Origin: an uncultured Armatimonadota bacterium
Lineage (GTDB): Bacteria > Armatimonadota > Armatimonadia > Armatimonadales > Armatimonadaceae
DNA: 64,000 nucleotides
Assembly: GCA_903910385.1 (NCBI GenBank)
Contig: CAIVZM010000014.1
Coordinates: 1 to 64,000 of the forward strand
Direction of reading: 5' to 3'
Shown in pieces: positions 59,643 to 64,000 of this stretch. Position 1 is the first letter of the stretch. Each line of letters opens with the position of its first letter. The notes below the pieces were generated by a model that saw only the letters and a list, made by a program, of their open reading frames with translations, did not search any database and was not told the DNA's origin. The position numbers were made by a program, and so were the translations under genes.

Positions 59643-60515
59643 TCAGGTCGATTCCGGGTACGTCGGCGTTGTCGGGCGAAGGGCGCGATGGTCGATGCGC
59701 TCCGCTTTTTGCAGATTGCGGAACTCCCGCACGAACTCCGCGAGATTATCAGATGCCGCCTCGATGATCGTCTTTCCCTTTTCCGGAGTCGCCAGCGTCG
59801 GAGCGCCGGAAACCCCGGTTGGGGTTGCGCCGCTGGTCCACTGAATGACTTTCATCGGTCCCCAACCCCGTGACAGATCGACATGCAGAAAGCGCGACCC
59901 TTCTTTGCCCGCCGCGCCGCCATAGTGATCTGAGGCAAGTTCCATTTTGACGCGAGAGGGTTCCAGATGCAGGTACGCCGACGTTTCCAGTTCGCAAGCA
60001 TGGGCCGCACCGCCATCCCCCGATTCGCGTACCGCTTCGAAGGCGTCTTTCGCCAGATGCGTCCAAATGGTGGACGCCACCAGAGCGTCCGTCTCCAGCG
60101 TCCCCCGTCGCGCGATAAATTCGCATAGATGCTCGTTGGAACCGTGTCCGTCGATCAGGATAATGCGATCAAAACCAGCATGCGCGGCGCTCTTTACCAC
60201 CGCAAGACAATAGGAGATAAAGACTTCATACGGAATGTGAATCGTGCCGGGAAAGTCCAGGGCATGCTCATTATAGCCATAGGGAATCGTTGGCATGACC
60301 AGCGCTTCACGAGGAATCTTCTTTGCCGTTTCCAGACAGACGCTCCGCGCCAGGAAGTTATCGACATCCAGCGGAAGATGATGCCCGTGTTGCTCCGTAC
60401 TGCCTATAGGCAGTAACAGCGTTTTTCCCGCCTGCGCCGCCGCATTGATTTCCGGCCATGTCAGTTCATCGTACAGATACTTATCCAGCGAATCCATCGG
60501 GGGAGATGCCATCAT
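59643..60515 (-). CDS. Creatininase family amidohydrolase
   Basis: A 290-aa protein. LLLPIGSTEQHGHHLPLDVDNFLA holds the metal ligands Glu41, His43 and Asp50/52; ILIDGHGSNEHLC is the GHGxN motif and AHACELETSAYLHLEP the AGxxETS-like segment. The family includes creatinine amidohydrolase and formamide hydrolases of riboflavin synthesis; members linked to sugar genes are common and of unknown substrate. It is 21 bases downstream of the next enolase-superfamily gene and probably cotranscribed with it. Confidence 0.9.
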   Translation of the reverse strand: MMASPPMDSLDKYLYDELTWPEINAAAQAGKTLLLPIGSTEQHGHHLPLDVDNFLARSVCLETAKKIPREALVMPTIPYGYNEHALDFPGTIHIPYEVFISYCLAVVKSAAHAGFDRIILIDGHGSNEHLCEFIARRGTLETDALVASTIWTHLAKDAFEAVRESGDGGAAHACELETSAYLHLEPSRVKMELASDHYGGAAGKEGSRFLHVDLSRGWGPMKVIQWTSGATPTGVSGAPTLATPEKGKTIIEAASDNLAEFVREFRNLQKAERIDHRALRPTTPTYPEST

Positions 60516-60536
60516 CGTCCTTTCAAATCAGGTTTT

Positions 60537-61667
60537 TCACCGGGAGAGACTACCGCCCGCCAGATGGGCGATACGCTCAAGGTCTAATGTCACCCCGAGA
60601 CCCGGACTCGTCGGGATCGCCAGCATACCGTCTGTATCCAGAACAAAAGGTTCCGCGACAATATCGTCGATATAAGGCGAGGGCGTTATGTACTCCACAT
60701 AAAGCGCGACCGGCATAGCGGCAGCCAGTTGCAAATCCGCCGCAAGACCGACTGCGGTATTCCAGCCATGCGAGACCATCTGGATATTATGGTCATATGC
60801 CATCCAAGCGATCCGTCGCGCCTCGGAAAGTCCGCCGCATTTGGTCGTATCTGGTTGGATGATGTCCAGAGCGCCACGCTCGATCCATGGCAGGAACGAT
60901 TGCCGCCGCGTCAATACCTCGCCGCCGGAAATCGGCAAAGGCGCATTTTCTCGCAGGCGGATATACCCCTCGATATCATCGGGCGGAAGCGCTTCCTCGA
61001 ACCAGGCGACATGGTAATCCGCCAGCATCTTCGCGGTTTCCAGCGCCCACTTGTAACCATGAGGCCAGAACTGTTCCGAACCGCCCGCATCCACCATGAT
61101 TTCCACATCCGCGCCTACGGTCGCCCGCGCCGTTCGGACCAGCAGTTCGTCATAGGCGCGATTGACGCGCCCGAAGCCGTTCCAACCCAGTTTCAACGCG
61201 CGAAAACCACGAGCGACTGCCGACTCCAAACGGGGACGCAGAATCTCCGGTTCCGCAAAAAGCAGGGAGCCATACGGCTTGATTCGATCCCGATAGCGAC
61301 CGCCGAGTAATCGGCTTACCGGTTGCCCGGTCGCCTGCCCCATAATGTCCCAGAGAGCGATATCGATACCGGAAATCGCATGAGTGATCGAACCGCCCCG
61401 TCCCTGCCAGAAGGTGAACTGATGCAGTTTTTCCGAAACGCGTTCCGGTTCCACCGCACTCTCGCCGAGGAGAAAGGGGCGTAGAACTTCCAGCGCTCCC
61501 TCCACCAGCGCCTGACTGGTAAAACAACTGCCGTACCCCACCACGCCATCGTCGGTGCGGATTTCGATCAGCGTGTGCAAATCTTCGTTCGGATCATACC
61601 CCTGCGCCCACCCGCCATCGGGAGTCGCGCCACGCAAGGGGATCGTTCGCGCCTCGGTAACTTTCAT
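60537..61667 (-). CDS. Enolase-superfamily (mandelate racemase subgroup) dehydratase/racemase
   Basis: A 376-aa protein of canonical MR/MLE length. GFRALKLGWNGFGR carries the strand-2 Lys159; metal ligands are MVDAGG (Asp193), AWFEEALPPDD (Glu224) and LPISGGEVLTRR (Glu250). The general base pair QPDTTKCGG (Asp273) and VSHGWNTAVG (His300) form the His-Asp dyad of the mandelate racemase subgroup. It probably dehydrates or epimerises an acid sugar. It is the first gene of a pair with the creatininase gene. Confidence 0.9.
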   Translation of the reverse strand: MKVTEARTIPLRGATPDGGWAQGYDPNEDLHTLIEIRTDDGVVGYGSCFTSQALVEGALEVLRPFLLGESAVEPERVSEKLHQFTFWQGRGGSITHAISGIDIALWDIMGQATGQPVSRLLGGRYRDRIKPYGSLLFAEPEILRPRLESAVARGFRALKLGWNGFGRVNRAYDELLVRTARATVGADVEIMVDAGGSEQFWPHGYKWALETAKMLADYHVAWFEEALPPDDIEGYIRLRENAPLPISGGEVLTRRQSFLPWIERGALDIIQPDTTKCGGLSEARRIAWMAYDHNIQMVSHGWNTAVGLAADLQLAAAMPVALYVEYITPSPYIDDIVAEPFVLDTDGMLAIPTSPGLGVTLDLERIAHLAGGSLSR

Positions 61668-61739
61668 TCATTCCTCACGCGGCAGATTGACCAAATATAG
61701 CAAGGATTCCTGCCTCAGGGGCGCGAACGATGCGATTCT

Positions 61740-64000
61740 CTATATGCCGCCTACACGCTCCACAATCGCCGCGCCGCCTTCTTCGGCGGGGGCGAAGCCA
61801 CGACGCATCACGGACTCGGTGATGGTGCGTCCGTGGACAAATTGAATGAGGTAATCGGGCCCGCCCGCTTTGCTGCCGACGCCAGACATCCGCGCCCCGC
61901 CAAAGGGGTGACGATCCACCATCGCTCCCGTAATCTTGCGGTTGATATACAGATTCCCGACCCGGTACTCCCGGCGCACCCGCTCGATATTGCGCGGCGA
62001 ACGGGAATACAGGCCCCCAGTCAATGCATAAGGCACATCATCGGCAATCGAAAGCGCTTCATCCATATTTTTGGCGCGAATCACGCCCAGAATCGGCGCA
62101 AAGATCTCATCCTGACAGATACGCCCGCCGGGGGGACAGTCCGCAAGCACGAGGGCAGGAACATAGTTTCCCTTGCCCTGCAACTCCTCCGGAACTTTCG
62201 CCTCCGCCACAATCCGTCCTTCCGCAACGCCAATTTCGCGATAGCGGGCGACACGTTCCACAGACCCTTCATCCACAATCGGGCAAAGGGTGGTCGCAGG
62301 GTCGTCCGCCGGTCCGATACGGATACTTTTCACCGCTTCCGCCAATCGTGCCAGAAACGGTTCATACGCCGACCCAATGACAATAGCGCGGGAACAGGCG
62401 GAACATTTCTGACCGGCGAAACCGATAGCGGACTGCAAAACTCCCAGCACCGCTTCGTCCAGATCGGCGTCCTCATCGATAATAATCGCATTCTTGCCGC
62501 CCAGTTCCGCCACCACGCGCTTGATTTCCCGTTGACCGGGACGGACGACGGCGGCATTCTCCATGATGGACAAACCGACATTCTTACTGCCGGTGAACGC
62601 GATCAAAGCGATACGCGGATCATTGACCAGAATCGGGCCGATCTCCTCGCCATCGCCGGGCAGGAAGTTCGCGACTCCCGGCGGGCATCCCGCCGAAACC
62701 AGCGCCTCCATCAAGAAATATCCGACACGGGACGATTGCTCGGCGGGCTTCAGGATAACCGTGTTACCCGCGACCAGCGCAGCCACCGCCATACCGGTCA
62801 GAATCGCCAGCGGAAAATTCCACGGCGCAATAATCGCGGCGGGTCCGCGCGGTTCGTAAAGGTATTCGTTCCGTTCGCCGGGAATATTGCGGCGGCGCGG
62901 GACGCTCAACCGCTCCATTTCCTCCGCATAGAAACGGCAGAAGTCAATCGCTTCTGCAACGTCGCCATCCGCTTCCCGCCACGGTTTTCCTACCTCGTAG
63001 GTCATCCAGGCGGCAATCTCAAACCGTCGCCGCTCGAATTCATCGGCTGTCCGATGCAGAAGAATGGCTCGCTCCGCCACCGGGGTGTCGCGCCAACGGG
63101 GGAACGCCTTCGCCGCCGCCGCTACCGCACGTTCCGCCTGTTCCTTCGTCGCGTAATGCACCCGCGAAGCGACCCGTGAAGCGACGGACGGATCGTGTCG
63201 CTCAACCACCTTCTCCGATGTTTCCGCCTTATGGTCGATGACTGCCCACACCTCGGCGCCCAGATGGGAACGCACCATCGCCAGCGCTTCCTGCATCTCC
63301 TTTTGATGGCGTGGCTCCGCGAAATCGGTCTCCGGTTCGTTGTGGAAGCGGTCGCGTTCTCCGGTTCCGTTTGTTCTGTTTGTGGAAGGGGCAAGAGCAG
63401 AGACCGTCTCCGGCGATGCAAGAAGGGTCTCGTCCGCGACATGTTCTCCCGCCTTGCGGATGAACGAATCATTCGATGAGTTTTCCAGCAGACGGCGCAC
63501 CAGATACGCCATACCGGGCAGGAGCTCCCCGAAGGGCACATATACTCGTACCCGCTCTCCCTGTGCGGCGAGGGCGCGTCCGATAGGTTCGCCCATACCG
63601 TACAGGACCTGAAATTCGATGGCGCGTTGCGGCAGTCCCTGTGCGGTGGCAAGCGCCTGTGCACGGGCGGCGGAACGGACATTATGCGTGGCGATAGCGG
63701 GACGTAAAATCCGCCAGTTCTCAATCAGGAACGCTTCGCACCGTTCATAGCAGGCATCCGTGTCCGCCTTGGTCTGCCATACCGGGACGGAATGTCCTCG
63801 TTGCGCCGAGACAATGGTCTCATAATCCCAGTACGCCCCCTTCACTAACCGCACCCAGACCGGGGTCTTGCGCTCCGTCTCCGCCCAGTCTCGCAGGGAA
63901 ACGAGGTCGTCATAAGCGTCCCGGAGGTATGCCTGCGACACGATTCCCACATCCGACCAATCGATAAATTCCGGTTCGGTGAAGATTTCTCGGAAAATGC
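61740..64000 (-). CDS. putA: Bifunctional proline dehydrogenase/P5C dehydrogenase, N-terminus outside window
   Basis: The frame enters from the right edge (IFREIFTEPEFIDWSDVGIV) and ends at 61740. The proline dehydrogenase end shows WVRLVKGAYWDYE, ATHNVRSAARA, EFQVLYGMGEPI and VRVYVPFGELLPGMAYLVRRLLEN. A linker of about 60 residues follows, then an aldehyde dehydrogenase: IIAPWNFPLAIL, ILKPAEQSS, AFTGSKNVG, VAELGGKNAIIID (catalytic Glu) and FAGQKCSACSRA (catalytic Cys, about 62395-62415). Together they oxidise proline to glutamate, using FAD then NAD. No N-terminal DNA-binding domain can be judged. It is the usual non-enterobacterial PutA form. Confidence 0.93.
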   Translation of the reverse strand, partial: IFREIFTEPEFIDWSDVGIVSQAYLRDAYDDLVSLRDWAETERKTPVWVRLVKGAYWDYETIVSAQRGHSVPVWQTKADTDACYERCEAFLIENWRILRPAIATHNVRSAARAQALATAQGLPQRAIEFQVLYGMGEPIGRALAAQGERVRVYVPFGELLPGMAYLVRRLLENSSNDSFIRKAGEHVADETLLASPETVSALAPSTNRTNGTGERDRFHNEPETDFAEPRHQKEMQEALAMVRSHLGAEVWAVIDHKAETSEKVVERHDPSVASRVASRVHYATKEQAERAVAAAAKAFPRWRDTPVAERAILLHRTADEFERRRFEIAAWMTYEVGKPWREADGDVAEAIDFCRFYAEEMERLSVPRRRNIPGERNEYLYEPRGPAAIIAPWNFPLAILTGMAVAALVAGNTVILKPAEQSSRVGYFLMEALVSAGCPPGVANFLPGDGEEIGPILVNDPRIALIAFTGSKNVGLSIMENAAVVRPGQREIKRVVAELGGKNAIIIDEDADLDEAVLGVLQSAIGFAGQKCSACSRAIVIGSAYEPFLARLAEAVKSIRIGPADDPATTLCPIVDEGSVERVARYREIGVAEGRIVAEAKVPEELQGKGNYVPALVLADCPPGGRICQDEIFAPILGVIRAKNMDEALSIADDVPYALTGGLYSRSPRNIERVRREYRVGNLYINRKITGAMVDRHPFGGARMSGVGSKAGGPDYLIQFVHGRTITESVMRRGFAPAEEGGAAIVERVGGI

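Noticed and set aside
61833-63179. Plus-strand open frame (448 codons) opposite putA
   Set aside because: It is antisense to strongly conserved P5C dehydrogenase motifs; no ribosome site or family.

Overview
The window reads as a chromosomal segment of a moderately GC-rich, diderm (LPS-making) heterotrophic bacterium. Very large type IV pilus genes, lipid A genes (lpxK, waaA), a PF04734-type ceramidase, creatininase, enolase-superfamily and TIM-barrel sugar genes, and a GH2 enzyme together suggest Armatimonadota or a nearby lineage. There is no rRNA or other phylogenetic marker, so this placement is inference. Nearly all of the first 40 kb is coded on the minus strand.

Region 1 (1-5080) is a pilMNOP-type operon read on the minus strand from a good sigma70-like promoter at 5122-5151. 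The order is PilM, PilN, PilO, a PilP-like protein and an STN-domain (secretin N-terminal) protein that runs off the left edge. The last four products all carry long Gly-rich tracts, and PilM carries five SPFDIPA repeats inside its actin-like domain.

Region 2 (5299-30371) is the most remarkable part. It is a minor-pilin operon laid out like fimU-pilV-pilW-pilX-pilY1, but hugely enlarged: prepilins of 311, 699, 803 and 1099 aa, then two secreted beta-propeller proteins of 1764 and 3471 aa in the PilY1 position. A promoter lies at 30533-30562, and a terminator-bearing leader separates the first and second prepilin genes.

Region 3 (30633-37536) holds two small unknowns and three consecutive secretin-type genes overlapping by 4 bases each. 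Region 4 (37617-45002) holds housekeeping genes: methyltransferase, lpxK and waaA, divergent nadC-birA, an inositol monophosphatase, an RsmJ-like methyltransferase and a DUF1326 protein. Region 5 (45054-52551) has a MarR regulator facing a truncated WrbA-like gene, a 69-bp inverted repeat, a ceramidase-like gene, two SDRs, two sugar isomerase-like proteins, an FAH-family hydrolase and a decayed IS1-type transposase frameshifted by a 23-bp tandem duplication.

Region 6 (52600-64000) carries small membrane and unknown proteins, a GH2 glycosidase fused to a GNAT acetyltransferase, a REP-associated (Y1) transposase, tRNA-His, two enolase-superfamily enzymes flanking a creatininase, and the C-terminal majority of a bifunctional proline/P5C dehydrogenase.

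Working together, regions 1-3 could encode one elaborate surface pilus: inner-membrane platform (PilMNOP), outer-membrane pore components (STN protein plus three secretins), a minor-pilin priming complex and giant tip proteins. Regions 5-6 look like oxidative sugar or sugar-acid use and amino-acid catabolism.
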